DNA of 8,376 nt from Candidatus Omnitrophota bacterium (GCA_030634235.1 DAOWBD010000035.1:1-8376); one strand, 5' to 3'; counted from the stretch's first letter, positions 1-6,339 are shown. Made by a program: numbers and translations. The notes: generated by a model from the sequence alone, not told the origin.

Positions 1-163
1 CTAGTTGTCTACGACGTACCAGTCTCCCTCTCCGAAGCGCCGGTTACCCTTCTCCAAAGAAGAAAACAATACATACTTTCCAAAGGGCACTTTTGGTATA
101 ATATCTTCAAAAGAAAAGTGACGGTTACCTTTAGTTCAATCACAAGCCAAATGAAGGGTTCCT
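1..163. other. Leader region without a convincing gene
   Basis: No open frame with a plausible start and ribosome site is present. Frame 1 on the + strand is open from the window edge to a TAA near 187 but overlaps the next gene and looks like nothing I recognise. On the minus strand a frame with no ATG ends in TAG exactly at positions 3-1 and encodes about 45 residues containing two KGNRxF motifs. This could be a gene remnant or chance. Two exact direct copies of CGGTTACC lie at 41-48 and 122-129, 81 bases apart. The second half holds the promoter of the gene at 164. Confidence 0.4.
94..102 (+). promoter_or_regulatory. Extended -10 promoter for the gene at 164
   Basis: The consensus -10 hexamer TATAAT (97-102) is preceded by TG one base upstream (94-95), giving an extended -10. 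No good -35 hexamer is visible 16-18 bases upstream, which extended -10 promoters tolerate. Transcription would begin near 109, leaving a leader of about 55 bases before the ATG at 164. A 7-bp inverted repeat, CACTTTT (88-94) and AAAAGTG (114-120), straddles the -10 element and could be an operator. Confidence 0.5.
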
Positions 164-838
164 ATGAAAAAGAAACAAAAAAAGAATAATGATGTCTACG
201 ATATGATGGTTCAAATTCAGGGGCAGTTGGCGGTATTGGATCAGAAGCTGGATTCGTTCATGACGAAGTCGTTAACGGAATTGGCTCAGGCGCTGGCGGC
301 CTCAAAGCCTGTTGTCAGGCCGCAGGTTCACACGCCGCCTCCCGTGAGACCAGTTCAAAATGAATACCCTCCCCGAAGGCCGATGTACGCGATCATCTGT
401 TATGAATGCGGCAAAGACAGCGAACTGCCTTTCAAGCCCATCAGTGATCGGCCCGTTTATTGTAGGGATTGCTTTGCCAAACGCAAGGGCCGGATTGCGC
501 CACTGAGCGTAGTGAAGCCGCCTGCGGCGGTTCTACCTGCAGTGAGTGTTCAACAAGCGGTTCCTGTATCTGTACCGCCGGCAAAAGCCAAAAAAAGGAA
601 AGCGGCTGGAAAATCGGTTAAGGCTAGAAAGAAGACGACAACGGCTAAAAAGAAAACGACAACGGCTAAAAAGAAAGTTGTTAAAAAGAAGACGACAACT
701 GCTAAGAAGAAAACGACAACTGCTAAGAGAACGACAACGGCTAAGAAAACGACAACGGCTAAGAAGACGACAACGGCTAAGAAGACGACAACGGCTAAGA
801 AAAAAGCGGCCGTTAAAGGAAAAATTAAAAAGAAATGA
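164..838 (+). CDS. CxxC-x17-CxxC zinc-binding protein with histone H1-like TTTAKK repeat tail
   Basis: This 224-residue cytoplasmic protein has three parts. Residues 1-47 are probably helical or coiled coil. Residues 79-103 hold C79-x2-C82 and C100-x2-C103 separated by 17 residues, the spacing of the CxxC-x17-CxxC zinc-ribbon domain seen in many uncultured bacteria. Residues 141-224 are a very basic tail with eight TTTAK units (158-214). Proline-rich linkers join the parts. The tail resembles bacterial histone H1-like proteins, so nucleic-acid binding is likely but inferred. The ATG at 164 has GAAGGG five bases upstream, and an extended -10 lies at 94-102. The repeat DNA is nearly identical between units, so tail length may vary between strains. 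It probably leads the transcript into the pseudouridine synthase 45 bases downstream. Confidence 0.85.
   Translation: MKKKQKKNNDVYDMMVQIQGQLAVLDQKLDSFMTKSLTELAQALAASKPVVRPQVHTPPPVRPVQNEYPPRRPMYAIICYECGKDSELPFKPISDRPVYCRDCFAKRKGRIAPLSVVKPPAAVLPAVSVQQAVPVSVPPAKAKKRKAAGKSVKARKKTTTAKKKTTTAKKKVVKKKTTTAKKKTTTAKRTTTAKKTTTAKKTTTAKKTTTAKKKAAVKGKIKKK
635..805 (+). repeat. In-frame 18/21-bp tandem repeat encoding TTTAK units
   Basis: Eight units begin ACGACAAC(G/T)GCTAA. Units 1-2 (635-676) are 21 bp and identical. A 15-bp spacer encoding VVKKK follows (677-691). Units 3-4 (692-730) share ACTGCTAAG. Units 5-8 (731-748, 749-766, 767-784, 785-802) are 18 bp and differ only at the last base. The synonymous differences group neighbouring units, which indicates stepwise local duplication. 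All unit lengths are multiples of three, so gain or loss would keep the reading frame. Confidence 0.9.
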
Positions 839-883
839 AAGATCACTGATGGAAAATGAGGCGGTTTTTTATGAGAAAGAAAT

Positions 884-1663
884 ATGCCTGTAAAGAAAGT
901 ACCAAAAAAATATCAGCCGAAGGGGTTTGAAATCCTCTATGAGGATCAAGACGTCATCGTAGGAAATAAGGCTCCGGGATTTTTATCGGTTGCCGCGTTA
1001 TGGAACCGGGAGACGACCATCCATGCCGCCCTGAATCAGTATGTCCGTAAAGGAAACCCCAAATCGAGAAAATGTGTTTATGTTGTGCATCGGCTGGATC
1101 AAGACACATCGGGAGTCCTTATTTTTGCGAAAACAGAACAAGCGCAGAATTATTTGAAGGATCATTGGAAGAGTACGGTTAAGAATTATTATGCCATTGT
1201 GCATGGATGGCTTCCTCAAAAATCCGGGACGCTTGAAAGTTATATATACGAAGACGAACAATACATCATGCATTCGACGCCCGAGCGCTCGAAGGGCAAG
1301 CTGGCCCGTACGGCTTATACTGTGCTGAAGGAAACCAAAAAGTTCAGTTTAATAAAGATCGGTCTTTTGACCGGAAAGAAAAATCAAATACGGGTGCAGT
1401 TTGCCGACGTGGGGCATCCTGTGGTGGGGGATGGGAAATACGGCAAGCAGCGCGGCGCAAAAGGCGGATGCCTGGCCCTGCATTCGCAGTCGATCGCGTT
1501 TAACCACCCATTCACCGGGAAGAGGCTGATGTTTGAAGCGCAAGTTCCCGCTTATTTCGGAAAATTTGTTGATTACGCCTTCGATGGCGCCAAAAGAAAA
1601 GATTCACATTCGTTCAGTGAAGCCACGGATCGTCCAGGAGAGGAGCAGCTAGCCGATGAATAA
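884..1663 (+). CDS. RluA-family RNA pseudouridine synthase
   Basis: This enzyme isomerises uridine to pseudouridine in rRNA or tRNA. The 259 residues carry the RluA-family signature HRLDQDTSG at 69-77, where D72 is the expected catalytic aspartate. A second family block near 165-187 reads KKNQIRVQFADVGHPVVGDG, with Asn where most relatives have His in the HQIR motif. A third block, LALHSQSIAFNHP, follows. There is no N-terminal S4 domain, so it matches the short RluA-like architecture rather than RluC/RluD. The target uridine cannot be read from sequence. The ATG at 884 has a GAGAAAG element about five bases upstream. The last 30 or so residues are charged and not part of the fold. The stop overlaps the start of the next ORF by eight bases, suggesting translational coupling. 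Confidence 0.93.
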   Translation: MPVKKVPKKYQPKGFEILYEDQDVIVGNKAPGFLSVAALWNRETTIHAALNQYVRKGNPKSRKCVYVVHRLDQDTSGVLIFAKTEQAQNYLKDHWKSTVKNYYAIVHGWLPQKSGTLESYIYEDEQYIMHSTPERSKGKLARTAYTVLKETKKFSLIKIGLLTGKKNQIRVQFADVGHPVVGDGKYGKQRGAKGGCLALHSQSIAFNHPFTGKRLMFEAQVPAYFGKFVDYAFDGAKRKDSHSFSEATDRPGEEQLADE

Positions 1664-1986
1664 AGAATTACTGCTCAATGATGTGACTCATGTGGCGTAT
1701 GCCCTGGCTGTGAAATGCATGCAGTATGACCAGCCGATCGCGGAATTTGACCTTGTAAGGCATGCGGTGAAGTTGGAAGATTATAAATACAAGGATGCGG
1801 AAAGGTTGCAATGTTCTGGACGCCTTGTACAATGAGTACAAAGAGGATATTCAGAAGGCTCCGGAGATTTACGACAGATACCTCTTCAGCAACAAAGTTG
1901 AGATCGCATTTAATACGATCGACGACGCGACACTTAAGATCATCCTCGACGCCGTGTTGAATATGGCGAGGAAGTTGAAAGGGTAA
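1656..1986 (+). pseudogene. Small helical protein gene broken by a one-base frameshift
   Basis: The ORF opens at ATG 1656, inside the end of the pseudouridine synthase gene, with two AGGAG sites at 1636-1645. It is stopped by TGA at 1833-1835 after 59 codons. The remaining coding sequence continues in the next frame to TAA 1984-1986. The span is 331 bases, which is 110 codons plus one base. Removing one base around 1795-1812 (for example C1809) would give 109 residues running smoothly through the junction as KDAERLNVLDALYNEYKED. The joined product would be a mostly alpha-helical cytoplasmic protein of unknown function, with no signal peptide. The 3' half has an ATG at 1795 but no properly spaced ribosome site. 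A sequencing or assembly error, a real mutation, or less likely programmed frameshifting could explain it. Confidence 0.7.
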
Positions 1987-1990
1987 GAAC

Positions 1991-2665
1991 ATGAACAACA
2001 AACATTTTTATCTTTATCTTTTAGTGGTTTCCATTTCCTTGGGTTTCTTTCAGGATGAGGCCAGGGCGCAGACAACGCATTATCTTGATAAGGAAAAGAT
2101 CATTCAACATTGGATCTCAGAGATCGAAAAGATTCACGGGGATCAAGGCTTGCTTGAGAATGATATCTTTTTGTATGAACGATCGGTAACTCCCCGGTTT
2201 CTTCCGACGAGTTCATGGAAACAATATCTCGAAAGGCTGAAGGTTCGCGCGATGCAGCCTCCTTATGCGAGCAATGAACTTCGAAGGATTGGGCTCCCCG
2301 CTTTGCCCGCGCTGGTTAATGCCTTCAAGGATAAGACGCTTACACTGGCTGTATGGGACCCGGATTGCAACTATGGCATAAAGCCTAAAGAAAGAGTTAC
2401 TGTCGGACAGGCCGCCGAAGGGATCTTCAAGATCATTTGTTATGATCATGGTTTGACCCCGCCGGATTTCATTTATTCCCACCCGGACCTGAGCGCTAAG
2501 GTGAGTTTTACAAAATTTAAAAAACAATTTGATCAATGGTATGAGGAGATCTCTCCCGATACTCAGAGACTGTCTGCCGAGAAAAGAGAAGAATTCCGCA
2601 GCGAGTTACTTGATTTGTTCCTTGGGTACAGGATCGACGGTTGTGAGGCTGAGGTGTGGTGGTAG
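1991..2665 (+). CDS. Exported protein with a HEAT-like segment, function unknown
   Basis: The 224-residue product begins with a Sec signal peptide: a short basic start, a hydrophobic core at residues 6-20, and a likely cleavage after ARA at 26, leaving Gln as the first mature residue. It should be periplasmic or secreted. Residues 97-112 (LRRIGLPALPALVNAF) and a following helix near 135-148 (VGQAAEGIFKII) resemble the two helices of a HEAT or PBS-lyase repeat, split by an insertion with WDPDC. This is pattern similarity only. The rest is charged and helical and I do not recognise it. The ATG lies four bases after the previous stop, and the stop is 14 bases before the next start, so it is part of the same transcript. 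Confidence 0.8.
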   Translation: MNNKHFYLYLLVVSISLGFFQDEARAQTTHYLDKEKIIQHWISEIEKIHGDQGLLENDIFLYERSVTPRFLPTSSWKQYLERLKVRAMQPPYASNELRRIGLPALPALVNAFKDKTLTLAVWDPDCNYGIKPKERVTVGQAAEGIFKIICYDHGLTPPDFIYSHPDLSAKVSFTKFKKQFDQWYEEISPDTQRLSAEKREEFRSELLDLFLGYRIDGCEAEVWW

Positions 2666-2667
2666 AA

Positions 2668-2675
2668 GAGGGGAG
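2668..2675 (+). promoter_or_regulatory. Ribosome binding site that fixes the start at 2680
   Basis: The purine run GAGGGGAG lies four bases before ATG 2680. An in-frame GTG at 2656 would lie inside the end of the preceding gene, place eight charged residues before the signal peptide, and lack such a site. This supports 2680. Confidence 0.7.
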
Positions 2676-2679
2676 AAAA

Positions 2680-3552
2680 ATGAAAAAGAATGAGTTTGTT
2701 TATATTTCAGCGCTGGTCGTTTTGATGATGTTCGCGCTTGCGCCCGCTGTTTGTTTGGCCCAAGGCCTGTCCGCCTGCGAGGAGTGGCAAATATCGATCA
2801 GTGAGTATGAGAAGCAAGCGGATGTTATTTTCGACGGAAAACCGGAAGACATGTTGGTGGCCTTACAGGATATTATCGAGGCCCAGGAGGGGGAGGATGC
2901 ACAGGCTCTAAAAGAGTTGGAAGATGTGATCAGGGGCAAGGTCCCCGCTCTTTCGAAGATCACCCCGCCCGACGTGCTCAAAGGCTTCCATGGCCGGCTG
3001 ATCAAATATTATTCCGAGATCGAGAATACGGCTAACGTGATATTAGGCGGAGATGCACAGATTATATCGACGCATATGCGCAAATGTTACAGGGCGTTAT
3101 TGGAGTATTACAGGGAATTGCATTCTATTTTGACCGCGATCAGCTGCGGTGACGGTGATGTCGAGGCGCTGGAAAACAAGATCATTCCGGAGATAGAGGA
3201 AATCCTTGAAACGAGGCTTTCGGATGCCGCGATCCTGGAAGTTGTTTATGCGAAGGTTTGGACTGCTTTTCTCGGGACTTTGATGTCGGGGGATCTGGAG
3301 AAGTTCGGGCCCCTCTCGACGGAAAAAGGGTATGCGTCCCTTCGCGAGTGGAAGAAGCCGTCAGAAGCAGAGGTGGAAGTGCTGTTGAGCCTGTTGATGA
3401 CATTGGGCGGGCAGGAGGTCCGGTGGAAGAATGTCTCAGAAGGCAAAGTGCGGGCCAGCGTGGGGGAGGGGCGGAAACCTTCTGTCCTTGAGTTCATCAA
3501 TGTTGAAGGGGCCTGGAAATTTAACGGTTTAATTCATTGGAAGAGGCCCTGA
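2680..3552 (+). CDS. Exported protein with probable NTF2-like C-terminal domain
   Basis: The 290-residue product starts with a clear signal peptide (basic residues 2-3, hydrophobic 6-26, likely cleavage after CLA at 27), so it acts outside the cytoplasm. Residues 30-180 look wholly helical and acidic, with no motif I can name. From about residue 185 the pattern changes to helices (AKVWTAFLGTLMSGDLEKF) followed by strands ending in FINVEGAWKFNG. This layout, including the final V-x-G-x-W-K strand, resembles NTF2-like or DUF4878-type domains that bind small ligands or act as assembly modules. That assignment is inference. The preceding gene also encodes an exported protein whose mature form would begin with Gln, and the two may work together. 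The stop is one base before a possible TTG start of the nuclease gene. Confidence 0.8.
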   Translation: MKKNEFVYISALVVLMMFALAPAVCLAQGLSACEEWQISISEYEKQADVIFDGKPEDMLVALQDIIEAQEGEDAQALKELEDVIRGKVPALSKITPPDVLKGFHGRLIKYYSEIENTANVILGGDAQIISTHMRKCYRALLEYYRELHSILTAISCGDGDVEALENKIIPEIEEILETRLSDAAILEVVYAKVWTAFLGTLMSGDLEKFGPLSTEKGYASLREWKKPSEAEVEVLLSLLMTLGGQEVRWKNVSEGKVRASVGEGRKPSVLEFINVEGAWKFNGLIHWKRP

Positions 3553-3571
3553 ATTGATTAAGAAAGATTAT

Positions 3572-5044
3572 ATGCCGACGTTAACAAAATCAAAATACTT
3601 AACCGGATTGCAGTGCGACAAGCTTCTGTGGGTTACGCTCAACGACCCGGGCCGGATCCCGCCGGTCGATCCCGGCACGCAATACGTCTTTAACCAGGGC
3701 CACGAGGTCGGCGACCTTGCCAAGAAGCTTTACCCCGGCGGCATCGACATTCCGTATAATAATTTTAAAGACAACATCGCGCGCACGCAAGAACTGATGG
3801 GGCAACGCAAACCGCTTTTCGAGGCGAGCATCCTGGCCGGCAACCTTTACGTGCGCGTCGATATCCTCAATCCCGCCGACGGCGATGCCGGCGCGTGGGA
3901 TATTATCGAGGTGAAGAGCTCCTCGCGCGTCAAAGATGTTAACGTCTTAGACGTTGCCTTCCAAAGATATTGCTGCGAGCAGATGGGCCTGACGATCCGC
4001 CGCTGTTATTTAGGGCATATCAATACCGCGTACGTGCGCGACGGCGAGGTCGACCCGCAGGCGCTTTTTACCGTCGAGGATATTTCGGCCCGCGTGGATG
4101 CGGCGATCGGTGAGGTGCCGGCGGCTGTCGAGGCGATTTTCAGGGCATCCAAATTAAAGGAATGTCCCGACGTCGATATCGGTCTGCATTGCACCGACCC
4201 CTATGATTGCTCGCTCAAGGATCTGTGCTGGACGTTCTTGCCCGACCACAGTGTCTTTAGCCTGTACTGGTTAGGGAAGGAAAAGAAGTTTGATCTGCTT
4301 GAGCGCGGCATCGCGTCGATTTGCAAGATTCCGGAGGATTATGAACTTTCCGAAAAGCAGAGGATACAGAAGGCCTGTATTGAGAAGGATGACGTTTATC
4401 TCGACAAGGCCGGGATCAGGGATTTCCTTGCGACGCTGAAGTATCCGCTGTACTATCTCGACTTTGAGACGTTCAATCCGGCGGTGCCGCTGTTTGACGG
4501 GATGAGGCCGTATCAGAAGATCGCGTTTCAGTTTTCGCTGCATGTGGTTAAGCGCGAGGGCGCGGCGGCCGAGCATCATTCTTTTCTCGCGGACGGGCAA
4601 GGGGACCCGCGGCCGGGGTTCCTCTCGGCGCTGAAAGCGGCGATCGGGACGGAAGGGAGCGTCGTCGCGTATAATGCGGGCTTTGAGAAAGGCGTTTTAG
4701 ACGAGCTTGCCGTGGCCTTTCCACAGAACGCGGCGTGGATCGATGACGTGGTTCGCCGCGTCGAGGATTTGCTGGTCCCGTTTAAGGCGTTCCATTATTA
4801 TCATCCCGGCCAAAACGGCAGCGCGTCGCTCAAGCGCATCTTGCCCGCAGTGACCGGCGAGGGTTACGAGGGGATGAACATCAGCGACGGCGGCGCGGCG
4901 AGTCTGATCTATGAAGAGAATATCTTTGGCAGTGAGGCCCCCGACGAGGAAAAGGCCAAGATCCGCAAAGATTTAGAAGACTACTGCTGCCTCGATACCC
5001 AGGCAATGGTCGATATTGTTGGTAAGTTAAGAGAACTTTCCTAA
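3572..5044 (+). CDS. DUF2779 protein: Fe-S PD-(D/E)XK nuclease plus DEDDy-type exonuclease domain
   Basis: This 490-residue predicted cytoplasmic nuclease has two domains. Residues 1-220 show a Cas4/RecB-like PD-(D/E)XK core with D97, E113-V-K115 and Q131-R-Y133. C15, C207, C213 and C219 (within HCTDPYDCSLKDLC) probably bind a 4Fe-4S cluster. Residues 290-490 show an RNase H-like 3'-5' exonuclease: D297-F-E299 (motif I), N368-AGF-E372 in place of the usual NxxFD, and Y471-CCL-D475 (motif III of the DEDDy class). This combination is typical of DUF2779 proteins, whose physiological role is not established. I chose ATG 3572 because relatives begin just before LTKSKYLTGLQC. A TTG at 3554 with AAGAGG at 3541-3546 would add six residues. 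The codon use looks richer in GC than that of the genes before it, which may mark transfer. Confidence 0.88.
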   Translation: MPTLTKSKYLTGLQCDKLLWVTLNDPGRIPPVDPGTQYVFNQGHEVGDLAKKLYPGGIDIPYNNFKDNIARTQELMGQRKPLFEASILAGNLYVRVDILNPADGDAGAWDIIEVKSSSRVKDVNVLDVAFQRYCCEQMGLTIRRCYLGHINTAYVRDGEVDPQALFTVEDISARVDAAIGEVPAAVEAIFRASKLKECPDVDIGLHCTDPYDCSLKDLCWTFLPDHSVFSLYWLGKEKKFDLLERGIASICKIPEDYELSEKQRIQKACIEKDDVYLDKAGIRDFLATLKYPLYYLDFETFNPAVPLFDGMRPYQKIAFQFSLHVVKREGAAAEHHSFLADGQGDPRPGFLSALKAAIGTEGSVVAYNAGFEKGVLDELAVAFPQNAAWIDDVVRRVEDLLVPFKAFHYYHPGQNGSASLKRILPAVTGEGYEGMNISDGGAASLIYEENIFGSEAPDEEKAKIRKDLEDYCCLDTQAMVDIVGKLRELS

Positions 5045-5046
5045 GA

Positions 5047-5102
5047 GGGACGTGTGCTTTAGGGACGTGTGCAAAAGCACACGTCCCTAAAGCACACGTC
5101 CC
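5047..5102. repeat. Perfect 26-bp-arm hairpin built of four GGGACGTGTGC copies (REP/BIME-like)
   Basis: Arms at 5047-5072 and 5077-5102 are perfectly complementary around an AAAA loop (5073-5076). Each arm holds two direct copies of the 11-mer GGGACGTGTGC joined by TTTA: copies at 5047-5057 and 5062-5072, with inverted copies at 5077-5087 and 5092-5102. It starts two bases after the nuclease stop and ends eight bases before the ribosome site of the next gene. There is no T-run, so it is not a classical intrinsic terminator. The design resembles REP palindromes mobilised by RAYT-type transposases, although no transposase is in the window. In RNA it would form a very stable stem that could protect the upstream mRNA or reduce read-through. 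Confidence 0.85.
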
Positions 5103-5110
5103 CATAGACA

Positions 5111-5116
5111 AGGAGG
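5111..5116 (+). promoter_or_regulatory. Consensus Shine-Dalgarno AGGAGG
   Basis: AGGAGG ends five bases before ATG 5122 but only two before ATG 5119. The spacing favours 5122 as the start of the membrane zinc-ribbon protein. It is the strongest ribosome site in the window and sits just after the hairpin. Confidence 0.75.
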
Positions 5117-5121
5117 AGATG

Positions 5122-6111
5122 ATGGCACAAGTTGATCAGGGCGTTATTTTAAATGACGGCAAGGTTTCAGAGGTTCTCAAGTATTTCAACCAGGACGGCG
5201 GTGTCGATAAAAACAGGGAGTTTGTCGCCGGGTTTAAAAAGCGGAAGGCCGGCGGGAACATGGCGATGGGTATTGGGCTCGCGGTCGTGTGTGTTCTCGC
5301 GACGATCTACGGAGTCGCCGACGTTTTTACCGACGCGAGGCTTCCTTTCGGGGTCCTGTTCTTGATCGGCGGGCCCTTAGGGTTTGTCTTTAGTCTTGTC
5401 GTGCTTGCCAAAGGCATCGGCCGGTTCGCCGCCGCGTCGAATTTTTCTTACGCAGGTTCTCTCGATGAGCTTTGCAGGCGATTCTATTCGGCCGCGTTTT
5501 GCAGGGCAGGCACCGACTCCGAGTCGAGAGAGGATTATCTTGCCGACGCGTCGCATTTGATCCCGGCGGCGGTCCTGGAAAATTATCAGGGCGACGGGTG
5601 GACCTTTTTCGAAGGACGAGAAGAGAAGAAAAGCGATTCTGTGCCCATCAAGTGCAGCGCATGCGACAAGGCCCACGGGCATTCGGAAAGGACCTATATT
5701 TCCGTTCCTCTCAACGAAGATGTTGAAGGGGCCAAGGAGGGAAAAAAGGTACTGTATCTTGACTGTACGTATTGCGGATACAAGATCTGTTACAATTGCG
5801 TGGATAACGGCCATCCGTCGGAGCTCAGGTACCTTTGCCCGCAATGCGGCAAGGCATCCAACGGAATGAAAGGGCTGGCGAGCCGCTGGGCAACGTGTCG
5901 CCGGAAAGCCTCAAAGGAAGATACGAACTTTACGATTTCCGAAATGACGGTCAGCGAGGGCGACCGCATTAACGACAAGGCTGTCAATATTTTTGTCACT
6001 CTGAAGGGCGATCCTTACCGTGTCAAAAAGTTCAGGAACGTCGCGGTCAATATCGACGGCAGTTGGTTTCTCGCGACCCCCGAACCGCTGGTGCAATTGG
6101 ATGTTAGTTGA
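5122..6111 (+). CDS. Membrane protein with four CxxC pairs (zinc ribbons), function unknown
   Basis: The 329-residue protein has a hydrophilic N-terminus (1-46), two transmembrane helices at about 47-69 and 75-96 with a short loop, and a large C-terminal soluble part. That part contains C178-x2-C181, C215-x2-C218, C223-x2-C226 and C239-x2-C242, enough for two zinc sites. If reduced zinc ribbons are meant, the soluble part should face the cytoplasm. Around the cysteines, residues 110-160 (helical, LDELCRRFYSAAF) and 265-320 (strands ending NIDGSWFLATPEP) resemble the two halves of an NTF2-like fold, so the zinc region may be an insertion. This is inference from pattern only. An alternative start at 5119 would add one Met. 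It may be cotranscribed with the nuclease, unless the intervening hairpin separates them. Confidence 0.8.
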   Translation: MAQVDQGVILNDGKVSEVLKYFNQDGGVDKNREFVAGFKKRKAGGNMAMGIGLAVVCVLATIYGVADVFTDARLPFGVLFLIGGPLGFVFSLVVLAKGIGRFAAASNFSYAGSLDELCRRFYSAAFCRAGTDSESREDYLADASHLIPAAVLENYQGDGWTFFEGREEKKSDSVPIKCSACDKAHGHSERTYISVPLNEDVEGAKEGKKVLYLDCTYCGYKICYNCVDNGHPSELRYLCPQCGKASNGMKGLASRWATCRRKASKEDTNFTISEMTVSEGDRINDKAVNIFVTLKGDPYRVKKFRNVAVNIDGSWFLATPEPLVQLDVS

Positions 6112-6135
6112 ATTTTAGGAAAAGTTGATTATAAT
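6108..6135 (+). promoter_or_regulatory. Sigma70-like promoter of the entericidin-like gene
   Basis: TTGAAT (6108-6113, overlapping the preceding stop codon) and a perfect TATAAT (6130-6135) are 16 bases apart. Transcription would start near 6142, leaving an 18-base leader with AAAGGAG (6148-6154). The lipoprotein gene therefore probably has its own promoter. Confidence 0.6.
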
Positions 6136-6159
6136 AAGCAGGTAAAGAAAGGAGAAACT

Positions 6160-6339
6160 ATGAATAAACTTATTTTAGGCGTTATCACGTTATCTGCGGT
6201 TGTTTCATTGACCGGGTGCAATACGATCAAGGGTCTCGGCAATGACGTTGCGACGATCGGTGACTGGATCACTGACGGTTCTGAGCACGTGGAAGAGAGC
6301 ATCAAGAAGAACCCTCCCGGCTCCGGTATGGAAAAATAG
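6160..6339 (+). CDS. Entericidin EcnA/EcnB-like small lipoprotein
   Basis: The product is 59 residues. Residues 1-19 form a lipoprotein signal peptide with the lipobox LTGC, where C20 would be lipidated after cleavage by signal peptidase II. The mature start, CNTIKGLGNDVATIGDWI, matches the entericidin pattern of CNT, a Gly-rich turn, and an amphipathic helix with regularly spaced D and G. Entericidins A and B of enterobacteria are described as an antidote/toxin lipoprotein pair. Homologues in other phyla are usually single and of unknown role. Here only one copy is seen, and it carries an added C-terminal tail (EHVEESIKKNPPGSGMEK). The absence of Asp right after the lipid Cys favours the outer membrane under the E. 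coli rule. AAAGGAG lies five bases before the ATG, and a strong promoter is at 6108-6135. Confidence 0.85.
   Translation: MNKLILGVITLSAVVSLTGCNTIKGLGNDVATIGDWITDGSEHVEESIKKNPPGSGMEK

Noticed and set aside
635..805. CRISPR-like repeats
   Set aside because: Units are contiguous, in-frame and coding, with no unique spacers between them.
550..846. Minus-strand ORF rich in Ala-Val-Phe repeats, looking like a membrane protein
   Set aside because: It is the antisense reading of the TTTAKK repeat tract. The hydrophobic repeats follow from the codons of the Lys/Thr tail, and there is no ribosome site.
546..893. Plus-strand Arg-rich ORF overlapping the zinc-ribbon gene
   Set aside because: It is the shifted frame of the same repeat tract. 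It starts inside the gene without a ribosome site, and the zinc-ribbon frame is supported by its CxxC domain.
5047..5102. Intrinsic terminator
   Set aside because: The stem is perfect, but no T-run follows on either strand and the duplicated 11-mer structure is better explained as a REP-like repeat.
5377..5844. 155-residue minus-strand ORF
   Set aside because: It lies wholly antisense to the zinc-ribbon membrane protein, whose frame has four CxxC pairs and two membrane helices. The antisense reading shows no domain pattern.
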